64,000 bases of DNA. It comes from Desulfobacca acetoxidans (GTDB taxonomy: Bacteria; Desulfobacterota; Desulfobaccia; Desulfobaccales; 0-14-0-80-60-11). The notes under the pieces were generated by a model. It was not told where the DNA came from and ran no database searches. It was given only the letters and a program-made list of their open reading frames with translations. The stretch covers positions 36,726 to 100,725 of the forward strand of contig DZCR01000001.1 in assembly GCA_022736495.1 (NCBI GenBank), in the 5' to 3' direction. The position numbers were made by a program, and so were the translations under genes. Each line of letters opens with the position of its first letter. The first letter of the stretch is position 1. Below are positions 25,628 to 35,316 of this stretch, one piece after another.

Positions 25628-28600
25628 TTAATCCTCTATTTCAGGCTTAACAAAAGACTGCGCTTCTTTCAAGCAATTTTGCAATCGCTCAATCAGGGAG
25701 CCGCTTTGCGGCAGATGGATCCGCAAGGTTTGCTCCGGTGAGAGGCGATAGGTGCGCGGCTTTTTTTTAAGCATATCCAACAAACGCGGCAAATCCAGTC
25801 GGTCCGGATAAGCAAACTGCAACACCGCACAACTGTCCTGCATATCCAGGCGCTTGACCCCCAACTGCCGCAACTGGTGTTTGGCCCGGACCACCTCCAG
25901 GAGATTGCGCCCCTCTGTGGGCAGCGGGCCAAAGCGGTCGAGAAATTCCTCTTCCAATTCGCTCACCATGGCCGGGGTTAGGCGGCCGGAGAGACGCCGA
26001 TAGAGCGCCAGGCGCTGCTGCACATCGGGAACATAATCTTCGGGCAGATACGCGGCCAGGGGGAGATGGATTTCCGGGTCCGGCGTCTCATCGATGGGCG
26101 CCTCTCCTTTAAATTCTCGAATGGCGCTCTCCAGCAGTTGCAGATAAAGCTCGTAGCCTACTTCCGCCACCTGGCCCGACTGGGCCTGCCCCAAGAGGTT
26201 GCCGGCCCCTCTGATCTGCAGGTCGTGCATGGCAATTTTGAACCCGGAGCCCAGTTCGGTGAACTCCATTAAGGCCTTGAGACGCTTTTGGGCCTCGCTG
26301 GACAGCGCGGCTTCATCCGGCACCAGCAGGTAGGCATAGGCCTGGGCCTGGCTGCGCCCCACCCGGCCCCGCAACTGATAGAGCTGGGCCAACCCCAGGG
26401 TATGGGCCCGATTGATAATGATGGTGTTGGCCGCGGGGATGTCCAGTCCGGCTTCGATGATGGCCGTGCACACCAGGACATCCACCTCCCGGTGCCAGAA
26501 GCGCACCATCACCTGCTCCAGTTCCTTTTCCGGCATCTGGCCATGGGCCATGGCTACCCGTGCTTCCGGCGCCATTTCCTTAATGTGCCGGGCCCAAACG
26601 CCCAGGCTGCGCACCCGGTTATGCACGAAAAAAACCTGACCGCCCCGGACCAGCTCCCGGCGGATGGCGGACTGGAGCACCCCAGGTTCCGGCCGGCAGA
26701 CATAAGTCCGAATGGCGCGCCGGTTCTCCGGCGGGGTATTGATCAGGCTCAACTCCCTGAGACCCGTGAGAGATAACTGCAAAGTGCGGGGGATGGGGGT
26801 GGCGGTGAGGGTAAGGACATCCACGGTGCGCCGCCATTCCTTCAGCCGCTCTTTCTGGCGCACCCCGAACCGCTGCTCTTCATCGATGATGGCCAGCCCC
26901 AAATCCCGGAACGCCACGTCCTTGGACAGCAGGCGATGGGTGCCGATAAGGATGTCCACTTTGCCTTGGGCCACCTCCGCCAGAATACTTTTTTGTTCCT
27001 TGGGTGTTTTGAACCGGCTGAGCACCCGCACCTCTAAAGGGGAATGGGCCAGGCGGCGCCGGAACGTGTCAAAATGTTGCTCCGCCAACACCGTGGTGGG
27101 CACCAGAACCGCCACCTGCTTGCCGTCCATGGCGGCCTTAAACGCTGCTCGCACCGCCACCTCGGTTTTGCCGTAGCCGACGTCGCCGCAAATCAGGCGG
27201 TCCATGGGCTTCTCCGAGACCATGTCCCCCAGCGTGTCGGCGATGGCCTGCAACTGGTCGGGGGTCTCCTCGTATTCGAAGGTGGCCTCGAACTCCCGGT
27301 AAGCCGGGTCCGGCGGGGAAAAGTGATGGCCCGGCAGCACCCGGCGCAGCGCATACAGCTCCACCAGCTCCCGGGCGATTTTTTCCACCGCCTTTTTTAC
27401 CCGGGACTTGGAGCGCTCCCAGGATTTGCCCCCCAAGCGCTCCACCCGCGGGTTTACGCCTTCCACCCCCAAGTATTTCTGCACCAGGTTGAGGCGATCC
27501 ACGGGGAGATACAGCCGGTCGCCCCCTTGATATTCCAGCTCCAAAAAGTCGTTGACTTCACTGCCCACCGTGAGTTTGACCAGCCCCCGGTAGATGCCGA
27601 TGCCGTGGTCCAGATGGACCACAAAGTCGTCTTCCGTCAGATCGCCCAGGGAGGCGAGATCCTGGGGCGGGGGCGCAGCCTTGCGGCGCCGGCCTTCCGG
27701 CCGCAAACCCAGGGCCTCGTCTTCGGTGAGGACAATCAAGCCCTCCGAGAGCAGCTTAAAGCCCCCGGTCAATTCACCCACCGTGATGTCCACCCGGGGT
27801 CCGGGCTCCCAGGTGGGCATGGGGAGGAACACCGCGTCCAGGCCTTCTTCCCCCAGCAAGCGCGCCAGACGCTCACCTCGATGCCGGCTCAGGGACACCA
27901 AGACCACGTGAAAGCCGGAACTGCGCCATTCTCCCAGACGTTGCGCCAGGGCCGGGATGAGACGCCCGGCTTCCTCAGAGTCCCGGGCCAGTTCTTCAGC
28001 CAGGTGGTCGTTTTTCTCGACCTGGAAGGTAATATCCTGCTCCTGGTCCGGGTGCCCCCAGGCCAAGACAGGGCAGAAAATCCCGGCGAACCGGCGGCGC
28101 TGGTCCTCCCAGGGCGTCTGGTCCAACCAGCCCGGGGGTTCTGCGGCCGCGGCCTCTTCCTGCTGCTGCAGTTCCTGGCCCAGGATCAAGGGGTCCCATT
28201 CCACCACCACGGTATCTTCAGGCAAAAAATCCCACAGGGTCTGGGGGTTGTCATAAAATTCCTGCAAATGGCGTTCGATGCGGGGGAAATGCCGGCCCTC
28301 GTTGACATGACGCCAAAATTCCGGGTCCTGCCGCCGGCTGCGGCCTGCCAGCGCCCGCTCTTTGACGGCTTCATCCAGCACCACTTCATTGGCGGGAAGC
28401 ACCGTCAGGTCATCCAGGGTTCCTTGGGAGCGCTGGGTGGCGGGATCAAAAAGCCGGATGGACTCAACCTCGTCCCCCCAGAACTCCAGGCGCACCGGCT
28501 GATCATACAGGGGCGGAAACAGGTCGATAACCCCGCCCCGGACGCTGAACTCACCTTTTTCTTCCACCACCGGGCGGCGCTCATACCCGCCTTCCAAAAG

Positions 28601-29089
28601 GTGTTGCAGAAATTCCGGCCGCTCCAGATTTTCTCCTGCCACCACATAGGCCAGCAGATCCCGGAGACGTTTTGCCGGCGGGAGTTTCTGGCGCACGGCC
28701 AGGGCCGGGGCCACCATAAAAAACGGCTCCCGGGAAGTCAACGCCACGTATGCGGCCGCCAAGCGGGCGCAGCTTACGTCCGCGTCAAAGCTCAGTTCCC
28801 GGAAAGGCAAAACTTCGTGGGCCGGGAACAGCACCACCCGTGACTCCGGGCCGGTGGCCTTGACAATCTCCTCGGCAAGAAAAAAATTTAAATCCTTAAA
28901 AAAATGTTCATAAAAGTTGACATTTGGCGTAATGAGGAGAATCGGGCGCTGGATTTGCTGAAAGAGACGGGCCAAAACATAAGCCCCGGCCCCAGGAGTG
29001 AGCCCTTGGAGATAGGCCTGCCGCGGTTCCCGGGAGAGGGCGGCGGCCAGGTGCGGCGCTTTGGCGCTGGCTGATGATGTTACTGCCAC
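25628..29089 (-). CDS. mfd: Transcription-repair coupling factor
   Basis: Mfd removes RNA polymerase stalled at DNA damage and recruits UvrA. The 1153-residue protein is full length: the UvrB-like N-terminal region (V-V-L-F-P-A-H-E-V-L-P-F), the CarD-like RNA-polymerase-interacting domain (D-F-V-V-H-L-D-H-G-I-G-I-Y-R-G-L) and the RecG-like translocase with Walker A G-D-V-G-Y-G-K-T-E-V-A and Walker B D-E-E-Q-R-F-G-V. T-A-T-P-I-P-R-T-L and Q-L-R-G-R-V-G-R-S are present, and the TRCF C-terminal domain is complete. A TATACT (29129-29124) about 35 bases before the ATG is a plausible -10 box. It is the first gene of the mfd - surA-like - asnS unit. Confidence 0.97.
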   Translation of the reverse strand: MAVTSSASAKAPHLAAALSREPRQAYLQGLTPGAGAYVLARLFQQIQRPILLITPNVNFYEHFFKDLNFFLAEEIVKATGPESRVVLFPAHEVLPFRELSFDADVSCARLAAAYVALTSREPFFMVAPALAVRQKLPPAKRLRDLLAYVVAGENLERPEFLQHLLEGGYERRPVVEEKGEFSVRGGVIDLFPPLYDQPVRLEFWGDEVESIRLFDPATQRSQGTLDDLTVLPANEVVLDEAVKERALAGRSRRQDPEFWRHVNEGRHFPRIERHLQEFYDNPQTLWDFLPEDTVVVEWDPLILGQELQQQEEAAAAEPPGWLDQTPWEDQRRRFAGIFCPVLAWGHPDQEQDITFQVEKNDHLAEELARDSEEAGRLIPALAQRLGEWRSSGFHVVLVSLSRHRGERLARLLGEEGLDAVFLPMPTWEPGPRVDITVGELTGGFKLLSEGLIVLTEDEALGLRPEGRRRKAAPPPQDLASLGDLTEDDFVVHLDHGIGIYRGLVKLTVGSEVNDFLELEYQGGDRLYLPVDRLNLVQKYLGVEGVNPRVERLGGKSWERSKSRVKKAVEKIARELVELYALRRVLPGHHFSPPDPAYREFEATFEYEETPDQLQAIADTLGDMVSEKPMDRLICGDVGYGKTEVAVRAAFKAAMDGKQVAVLVPTTVLAEQHFDTFRRRLAHSPLEVRVLSRFKTPKEQKSILAEVAQGKVDILIGTHRLLSKDVAFRDLGLAIIDEEQRFGVRQKERLKEWRRTVDVLTLTATPIPRTLQLSLTGLRELSLINTPPENRRAIRTYVCRPEPGVLQSAIRRELVRGGQVFFVHNRVRSLGVWARHIKEMAPEARVAMAHGQMPEKELEQVMVRFWHREVDVLVCTAIIEAGLDIPAANTIIINRAHTLGLAQLYQLRGRVGRSQAQAYAYLLVPDEAALSSEAQKRLKALMEFTELGSGFKIAMHDLQIRGAGNLLGQAQSGQVAEVGYELYLQLLESAIREFKGEAPIDETPDPEIHLPLAAYLPEDYVPDVQQRLALYRRLSGRLTPAMVSELEEEFLDRFGPLPTEGRNLLEVVRAKHQLRQLGVKRLDMQDSCAVLQFAYPDRLDLPRLLDMLKKKPRTYRLSPEQTLRIHLPQSGSLIERLQNCLKEAQSFVKPEIED

Positions 29090-29639
29090 TATATAAGAAT
29101 ATCCTGAAGGAAGTGCCTTTTCAAGTATAGCAAATTAATGTATCCGGCGTTGCAGGTTTCCCTTGAAGAACATATGGTTAAATTATGAAACAATCGGCCT
29201 GACGGAAAGTCGCATGATGCGATATTGACACCCCGCGGAAAAATTTTTTTACTTTTTTGGCTGATTAATGCTACCAAGGCCTAAACCCATCTCACCCTGG
29301 AAAGCCGGAGTTCCCAAGCCCATAATTTGCGACGGATCCGCTCGGGGGCAGGCAACGTGCTCAAATGGCAGGCTGTTGGTAACGGCCCCGGTTTTCACCT
29401 GACCCCGTCACCCTAAAATAATTTCCCTCAATGTAGGTCTGGCAACAAACTTGCATAAGAATCTGAATAAGAGCGCCGGGATCAGTAATTGGTTAGAATG
29501 CTTCTATGCAGGCATAAATCAGCCGCCTTTCTCATCATGTGCGGCAAGCGGCCGGCGGATCCGCACCTCCGGAATTAATGCCGCCGGGGTTGCTTGCCGA
29601 TAGGGAATATAATACCTTTAAAGATGACGGGGACAACAC
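29090..29639. other. 550-base intergenic region between mfd and csrA-fliW
   Basis: No coding frame of convincing character is found. The left end holds the presumed mfd promoter. A sigma-54 promoter lies at 29440-29455. Two copies of the palindrome-containing string CGGATCCGC occur near 29333-29341 and 29557-29565; the second is within the leader of csrA-fliW. CsrA binds GGA in hairpin loops, so the GGA in this palindrome, and the GGGGAC at the ribosome-binding site, might allow feedback control. That is inference. I found no recognisable riboswitch class. Confidence 0.5.
29440..29455 (+). promoter_or_regulatory. Sigma-54 (-24/-12) promoter for csrA-fliW
   Basis: TGGCAACAAACTTGCA fits the RpoN consensus TGGCAC-N5-TTGCA: the invariant GG at -24 and GC at -12 are present with the required 10 bases between them. 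It lies about 185 bases before the GTG start, giving a leader of about 170 bases. Sigma-54 control is usual for mid-level flagellar genes in this phylum. Confidence 0.6.
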
Positions 29640-30401
29640 GTGCTCATCCTTACCCGCAAAGTTGGTGAAAGTATTATCGTCGGCGACAATATCCGGGTGG
29701 TGGTATTGGAAGCCCGCGGCCGGCAGATCCGATTAGGCATCGAGGCTCCTCCAGAAATCGTGGTCTTGAGAGAGGAAATTGCCCAGCGCCTGATCAATGA
29801 TAACCTCTCAGCAGCCAGCTTCAACTACCGTGACGCCGAGGAGGCGGTCAGGGTGTTTGCCAGCAGTGCTGCCGGCGCCCTGGCCATGCCGTCGCCCCAC
29901 CCCGAATCTCCGCTCGTCACCATCTACTCCAACGCCCTTGGCCGGGTCACCGTCTCCGAGGATCAAATCATCACCTTCCCTTCGGGGCTGCCGGGATTTC
30001 CCAATTACCAGCGCTTTGCTCTGCTTTATGACCATTTGAAGTCGCCGTTTTACTGTCTCCAATCCGTGGACAATCCCTCCCTGGCGTTTGTGGTAACGGA
30101 ACCTGCGGCCCTGGTGCCGGATTATCAGCCCAAGAACGGCGCCAACGATTTAAGAGATTTGCAGGCTAACAGTCTTGATGATCTGCAAATGTTGGTGACC
30201 CTGACCATCCCCCCCGGCCGGCCGGGGGAGATGACCGCCAACTTGATGAGCCCGCTCCTGATCAACCGGGCCCAAGGATTGGGCAAACAGGTGGTCATCG
30301 ACAAGCCCCAGTATTCCCATCAACACCCGGTTATCACGGCTAAACCAGGCTGCCAGTCTCAATGGGGTATCAACGGCAAAGTGGTAAACAATGGCCATTA
30401 A
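29640..30401 (+). CDS. CsrA-FliW fusion protein
   Basis: One continuous 253-residue frame joins two regulators normally encoded separately. Residues 1 to about 62 are a complete Csr[21 protein letters not shown], and V-V-L-R-E-E-I with Leu4 and Arg44, the RNA-binding residues, at standard positions. A linker of about 30 residues rich in Ala, Ser and Pro follows. Residues about 92 to 235 are FliW ([14 protein letters not shown], then G-L-P-G-F). CsrA represses translation of flagellin and other mRNAs; FliW binds CsrA and relieves that repression until flagellin captures FliW. The start is GTG, with GGGGAC 8 bases upstream. No other flagellar gene is nearby. Confidence 0.92.
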   Translation: MLILTRKVGESIIVGDNIRVVVLEARGRQIRLGIEAPPEIVVLREEIAQRLINDNLSAASFNYRDAEEAVRVFASSAAGALAMPSPHPESPLVTIYSNALGRVTVSEDQIITFPSGLPGFPNYQRFALLYDHLKSPFYCLQSVDNPSLAFVVTEPAALVPDYQPKNGANDLRDLQANSLDDLQMLVTLTIPPGRPGEMTANLMSPLLINRAQGLGKQVVIDKPQYSHQHPVITAKPGCQSQWGINGKVVNNGH

Positions 30402-30463
30402 TGTTCAATTAGATGAACAATTTCTTCACCCATAAACAGGATTAACCCCAGACAAACTCCCTC

Positions 30464-30499
30464 AAAAGCACCAGGCGGGCCCCCTGGCCCGCCTGGTGC
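30464..30499 (-). terminator. Strong hairpin terminator of the hdr operon
   Basis: GCACCAGGCGGGCC and its perfect complement enclose a 4-base loop (30468-30499). On the minus strand TTTT follows directly, so it best serves the hdrA-mvhD operon ending at 30523. On the plus strand no T-run follows, though the stem might also stop transcripts from csrA-fliW. Confidence 0.75.
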
Positions 30500-30522
30500 C
30501 GTGTGCCCCCCGCCAACAAAGT

Positions 30523-31332
30523 TCACATAGGCTTGGTTTCCATGGTGGACTCATCTCCCAAGAATTTCCAGGGCGAGAGACCGGCTTCCGGGGAACCGGT
30601 ATCATAGTCAAACAATTCTTTCACCAGCAGGTTCCCTTTTTTGTAGAGCACGCGCAGGGGGATGTCCGCAGGACAGTTCTCTTCGCACAGGCCGCAGTCA
30701 ATGCAGCGGCCGGCCATATGAATGGCCCGGACCAGTTGAAAGATACTGTCCGGGGGCACCGTCCCTGTGCTCATTAAATCGGGATGCTCCAGGGAGCATT
30801 CCTTGCAAAAGCACATGGGGCACACATCCCGGCAGCCGTAGCACTTGATGCAGCGGTTGAACGCGCCCAGCCATTCCTGAAAGGCCTCATCGCTCGCCAA
30901 GGCATCGATGCGGTCCACCCGCTTACTCCGCAGCACCGGTTCGCACTTTTCCCCGTAGTCGATGACCGAAGCCCAGGGGCCGGGACATTCGCAATAGTCC
31001 GCCTGATCCTGGGGGCAGGCAATGCCCACCAGCACCACCTTTTCCGGGTCCAACTGGCCCCATTTGTAGAGCTCGTTGAGGCCCCGTTCGTCGCAGCCTC
31101 TGACCTGAATGGCAAAGGTGTCCCTCGGGTAGCGGGAAGCGACCTGCTGCAAAAGTTTGTCCAGGGGATAGCGGGCATCCCCCGGCGCCACAATGGCCTC
31201 CTTCACTTCCTCCAGGTGTTCCGCAGTGAACATGTGGGGCAGCGGGTGGCCTTCCTTCATTTTATATCCCAGATATCCGGCCACCTTGCCTGCTTTGAGC
31301 AGGTTCCGGACTTTTTCCCGTAGCCTATCCAT
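30523..31332 (-). CDS. 4Fe-4S dicluster electron-transfer protein of the hdr operon
   Basis: This 269-residue protein has an N-terminal part of about 120 residues resembling the FrhB/FdhB-type domain (I-Q-V-R-G-C-D-E-R-G-L and V-G-I-A-C-P-Q-D-Q). It then has cysteine clusters: C-I-K-C-Y-G-C-R-D-V-C-P-M-C-F-C-K-E-C and C-I-D-C-G-L-C-E-E-N-C-P-A-D-I-P. The first cluster has the unusual run C-P-M-C-F-C-K-E-C also seen in formate-dehydrogenase/F420-hydrogenase beta-like partners of Hdr complexes. There is no membrane helix, so it should be cytoplasmic. It is the last gene of the operon hdrA-mvhD-this gene. It probably passes electrons between HdrA/MvhD and an as yet unseen dehydrogenase or ferredoxin; the donor is not determined. 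Confidence 0.8.
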   Translation of the reverse strand: MDRLREKVRNLLKAGKVAGYLGYKMKEGHPLPHMFTAEHLEEVKEAIVAPGDARYPLDKLLQQVASRYPRDTFAIQVRGCDERGLNELYKWGQLDPEKVVLVGIACPQDQADYCECPGPWASVIDYGEKCEPVLRSKRVDRIDALASDEAFQEWLGAFNRCIKCYGCRDVCPMCFCKECSLEHPDLMSTGTVPPDSIFQLVRAIHMAGRCIDCGLCEENCPADIPLRVLYKKGNLLVKELFDYDTGSPEAGLSPWKFLGDESTMETKPM

Positions 31333-31364
31333 ACGCTTTTATCCTTATGTTGCCCATAGGCGGG

Positions 31365-31796
31365 TTACGCCGCCTGGGGGGTCCGCTTCAGGCGCGAGGG
31401 GCCCATTTCCCTGATTTTTTCGGTAAAATCCCGGATCGTTTGGGCCAGCTTGGGACCTTCCGCCGCGGAGATCCACTCCAGGTGCAAGCGGCCGTCTTCG
31501 TAGCCGGTGAATTTCAGGAGATCCTGGAGGAACCGCATGCGTTTGATGGTCATGTAATTGCCCCTCAGATAGTGGCAGTCGCCGATGTGGCAGCCGCCGA
31601 TGAGCACCCCGTCGGCGCCTTTCTGGAAGGCCCGGAGCACGTGGTGGGGTGACACCGTCCCGGAGCACATAACCCGGATCACCCGGATGTTGGGAGGATA
31701 TTGCAAGCGCGAAACGCCGGCCAGGTCGGCCCCGGCATAGGTACACCAGTTACAGAAAAACCCAATGATTTTCGGTTCGAACTTTTTGTCGGTCAT
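31365..31796 (-). CDS. mvhD: MvhD-family [2Fe-2S] electron-transfer subunit
   Basis: MvhD/VhuD/FlxD proteins connect hydrogenase, formate dehydrogenase or flavoprotein modules to HdrA. The 143-residue product has the family opening I-I-G-F-F-C-N-W-C-T-Y-A-G-A-D, then R-V-M-C-S-G-T-V-S, and the G-A-D-G-V-L-I-G-G-C-H-I-G-D-C-H-Y block. In some methanogens the last Cys (G-D-C-H-Y) is selenocysteine; here it is an ordinary Cys, although the neighbouring HdrA uses a Sec codon. It lies 42 bases after hdrA and 33 bases before the iron-sulfur gene, within one operon. Position and the five conserved cysteines make the assignment firm. Confidence 0.93.
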   Translation of the reverse strand: MTDKKFEPKIIGFFCNWCTYAGADLAGVSRLQYPPNIRVIRVMCSGTVSPHHVLRAFQKGADGVLIGGCHIGDCHYLRGNYMTIKRMRFLQDLLKFTGYEDGRLHLEWISAAEGPKLAQTIRDFTEKIREMGPSRLKRTPQAA

Positions 31797-31837
31797 GCCC
31801 CAATCCTTATTACGGGAATACCTGAAATGAAGCGAGG

Positions 31838-34800
31838 TTAGGCCCCCGCAGCTTCTCCCAGCTCGGTTTCCAGGTCCTTTAACGCCTCATCCACCTGGGT
31901 GTAAATCTGTTTGTGGCTGAACCCGAACAGCGTGATGCACTCGGAGGGACAGTTGGCCGCGCAGGTGCCGCAGCCTTTGCACAACGCCTGGTTGACCTCG
32001 CACACGTCGTCCCGTTCCTTGTAATCGATGGCCCCGAAGGGACAAACCCCCACGCAGGCCTGACAACCGGAACACGCCGCCGCATCAATCTGGGCCACCA
32101 CGCCCCCGGCCCGGATCGCCTCCTGGGCCAGGACCACCGAAGCCCGGGCCGCCGCGGCCTTGGCCTGGGCAATGGCTTCATCCATGGGTTTGGGGTAGTG
32201 GGCCAGGCCAGCCACGAACACGCCATCCGTGGCGAAATCCACGGGCCTGAGCTTCATGTGGGCTTCCAGAAAGAAGCCGTCGTTGTTCAAGGGCACCTTG
32301 AACAACTGAGCCAGCTTTTCCTGGTCCTTGACGATGATGGCGCTGGCCAGGGTCAGAACATCCGGGGTGATGGTCAGGGGGATGCCCAGGATGTTGTCCC
32401 GCACCGTCACCGTCAGGCCGCCGTCTGCGGACTGCATCACCTGGGGTTTGTTCTCCAGGTCGAAGCGGATAAAGATCACACCCTTGGCCCGGGCCTCTTT
32501 ATAGAGGTTTTCCCGCCGCCCATAAGTGCGCAGATCCCGATAGAGGATGTAGACATCCATGTCGGGATTGATTTCTTTGAGCCTGAGGGCATTATCCACG
32601 GAATGGGTACAGCATATCCGGCTGCAATAGGGCCGCTCCGGCTCCCGGGAGCCCACGCATTGGATGAAGACCGCGCTCTTGGCCCCCATGACCAGGGGAT
32701 CCTGTTCCCGCAAGGCCTTGTCCATTTCCAGGTTCACCAACACCCGGGGATTCTCTTCATAAAGATATTCCTTGGGTTTAAAGGAGTGGCCGCCGATGGC
32801 AATGACCGCGGCGCCATGCTCTACCTCGGTGGAGCGGCCTTCACCGGTGATGAGAGACGTAAAATTTCCCACAAACCCCTGAACGCTGCTGACTTCGGAA
32901 TTGAGGTGCACGTCGATCTTGGGGTGACCGTTTACCCGCCGCACCAACTCGTCCACATAAGGCCGCACCGCTTCCCCGTTCCAGGTCTGGTTGAGTTTCA
33001 GGGCATGACCGCCCAGGAAACCCTTTTTTTCCACCAGGTCTACTTTGTAGCCTTGGCTGGCCAAACCCAGCGCGGCCTCCATGCCGGCCACGCCACCCCC
33101 GATAATGAGACCGGCCTTGCTGACGGGCAGGTCAAATTCCTGCAAAGGCGGCTGCAGGCCTACGGTGGCCACGGCCATGCGCACCTGGTCTTTGGCCCGG
33201 TGCGTTGCGGCCTCGGGCTCGTTCATGTGCACCCAGGAGCCCTGGTCCCGGATGTTGGCCATTTGAAAGAGGTACTTATTGAGGCCGGCTTCCTTGATGG
33301 TCTCCTGGAAGGTGGGTTCATGGGTGCGCGGCGTGCAGGAGGCCACCACCACGCGATTGAGGTTGTGCTCCTTAATGCGCTCCTTGATAAGTTCCTGGGT
33401 ATCCTGGGAGCAGGCAAACAGGCTGTTCTCCACAAATGCCACGTTCGGCAGCGTCTTAGCGTAATCCCGCACCGCTTCCACATCGATGACGCTGGCGATA
33501 TTGATGCCGCAGTGGCAAACAAACACGCCGATGCGGGGGACTTCCTGAGACACATCCCGCTCGCCGAAAACGGGTTTTTTCTTGGCCAGGGAGTACCGGG
33601 CGTCGGCCAAAAGTTCGCTGGCCGCCGCGGCCGCGGCCGAGGCCTCCATCACCGATTGGGGGATATCCTTGGGGCCCTGGAAAGCGCCACAGACAAAGAT
33701 TCCCGGCTGGTTGGTCGAGACCGGCGTAAACGACGAGGTTTCGGTAAAGCGGTCGGCGTTTAGTTCGACACCCAGAACGCGGCTCAATTCTATGGCACTG
33801 GGAGCCACCTCCAGACCGGTGGACAGCACCAACAAGTCGAAGGTTTCCACCTTCAAGGCGCCGTCTTCGCTCAGGTAGCGGATACTGACGTTTTCGGTGC
33901 CCGGCACCGGATCGATGCTGTGGACCCGGGAGCGGATAAACCGAATCCCGAATTCTTCTTCGGCCCGCCAGTAGTATTTCTCAAATTCCTTGCCGTGGGT
34001 GCGCATATCCATAAAGAAAATGGCGGCGTCCAGGGGCTCTTTGCTATGCTCCTTGGCAATCACCGCCTCCTTGATGGCATACATGCAACACACCGCCGAG
34101 CAGTAGCTGTTATCGCAGTGATGCAGGTCCCGGGACCCCACGCACTGCAGCCAGGCGATCTTTTTGGGCTCTTTATGATCTGATGGCCTGACCATGTGGC
34201 CTTGGAAAGGCCCGGCGGCCGCCAGGATGCGCTCAAACTCCATGCCCGTGATGACGTTGGGAAATTCGGTGTAATGATAACCCGCATATTTGGCCGGATC
34301 GTAAGGCTTAAAACCCGGGGCCAAAATCACTGCGCCCACCGTCACATCCTTTTCCACATCCTCCTGCGAGAAATCCACTGCCCCGGTGGGACAGAACTTT
34401 TCGCAGGCCCTGCACTTGCCCCCTTTCTGAAAATAGATGCAGACATCCTTATCAATGGCATACTTGGGGGGGATTGCCTGGGCATAGGCCATGTACGCGG
34501 CCTTGCGGGGGGCCAGATTCAGGTTGAATGCATCGGGGACTCTTTTGGGGCATTTCTCGGCGCAGAGACCGCAAGCAATACACTTGGCCATATCGATATA
34601 GCGCGCCATCTGACGCACCTTAACCGAGAAATGGCCCGGGTCGCCGCTGATGCCCACGACCTGGGCCGGAGCCAGGATCTCGATATTAATGTGCCGGCCG
34701 ACCTCGACCAGCTTGGGCGAAATGATTCACATTGCACAGTCATTGGTGGGGAAGGTCTTGTCAAGCTGCGACATGACCCCACCAATGGCCGGCTTCTCCT

Positions 34801-34921
34801 CAACCATATAAACAAAATATCCGGCATTGGCCAGATCCAAAGCCGCCTGCATCCCGGCAATCCCGCCGCCGACCACCATCACCGCGCCAATCGGTTGCTT
34901 TTTTAGCTCATTTGCGCCCAT
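31838..34921 (-). CDS. hdrA: HdrA-like flavin/iron-sulfur protein, selenocysteine-containing, double module
   Basis: Reading TGA at 34729-34727 as selenocysteine gives one 1027-residue protein; taking it as a stop leaves a 64-residue stub and a headless second frame. The UGA is codon 65 in [18 protein letters not shown], the same place where Sec-containing HdrA of methanogens has U and other HdrA has Cys. An FAD site [11 protein letters not shown] lies at residue 18. Iron-sulfur motifs are C-I-A-C-G-L-C (about 115), C-R-A-C-E-K-F-C-P (about 174) and two ferredoxin clusters near 950 and 983. A second flavin/NAD-type loop, [11 protein letters not shown], lies near 605, so it is a double HdrA module. 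HdrA performs flavin-based electron bifurcation. HdrB and HdrC are not adjacent. Confidence 0.93.
34698..34716 (-). promoter_or_regulatory. SECIS-like hairpin of hdrA
   Basis: Counted from the U of the UGA, GGUCG at 21-25 is a loop closed by U20-A26 and C19-G27, with further pairs A17-U29, C15-G31 and C14-G32, interrupted by two mismatches. Loop sequence and distance match bacterial SECIS elements, but the stem is imperfect. Confidence 0.5.
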
Positions 34922-35018
34922 CAGGTTTCACCTGTATTCGTTCAAATTCGGTTCGCATGATTGGAATCCGAAAATAACCCCATCTCTGGTGCCAAGTTTT
35001 TAAGGATTATTGTGACTT

Positions 35019-35046
35019 ATAGTATAAACCGTCGACTGTATGTCAA
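35019..35046 (-). promoter_or_regulatory. Sigma-70 promoter of the hdr operon
   Basis: On the minus strand a perfect TTGACA (35046-35041) is followed by TACTAT (35024-35019) at 16 bases, within the string TATACTATAA. The leader to the hdrA ATG is about 95 bases. A GTCGAC palindrome lies in the spacer. Confidence 0.65.
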
Positions 35047-35157
35047 GGGAAATCGGCCTGTTCACCGACCTCACAGGGTCTTGATTTTCCATAGGGGCAT
35101 CTTAACGTATCTCGCATCACCCTGTCTTTAATTATACAGAAATGGGGAGATACCGGC

Positions 35158-35316
35158 ATGAATTTTAACCTGAAAACCCTGACCCTGGCTCTGGAATCTG
35201 CGCTGCTGTTATGATCCGCCTCACCTGTGGCGGCCGGCACGATAAAAATCGTCTGACTTTACCAGGACGTGAGCTTTGTTGTCCCGCGAAATTATGCTAT
35301 AATTTTATTAGCCTGA
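35158..35316 (+). pseudogene. Relic of a small secreted-protein gene
   Basis: An ATG with GGGGAGA upstream opens M-N-F-N-L-K-T-L-T-L-A-L-E-S-A-L-L-L, a signal-peptide-like start, then meets TGA. Past that stop the same frame continues S-A-S-P-V-A-A-G-T-I-K-I-V, a natural signal cleavage region, then a second TGA and L-Y-Q-D-V-S-F-V-V-P before ending at 35314. It looks like the decayed start of an exported protein. Selenocysteine at these places is not credible for a signal peptide. The rest of the hdrA - 35527 gap (about 600 bases) contains only the promoters listed. Confidence 0.35.
35276..35303 (+). promoter_or_regulatory. Possible upstream promoter for the 35.5 kb gene
   Basis: TTGTTG (35276-35281), 16 bases, and a perfect TATAAT (35298-35303). 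It lies 220 bases before the secreted-protein gene. Confidence 0.45.

Noticed and set aside
27044..28843. 599-codon plus-strand frame opposite mfd
   Set aside because: Complete mfd is on the other strand; long antisense frames are expected in GC-rich genes. The product has no recognisable motif.
31913..33763. 616-codon plus-strand frame opposite hdrA
   Set aside because: Antisense shadow of hdrA; composition is unlike protein (His, Gly and Gln rich) and there are no motifs.
35158..35316. Third selenoprotein read through two TGAs
   Set aside because: One TGA would fall within a signal peptide core, no homologous Cys is expected, and the product is tiny; read as a relic instead.
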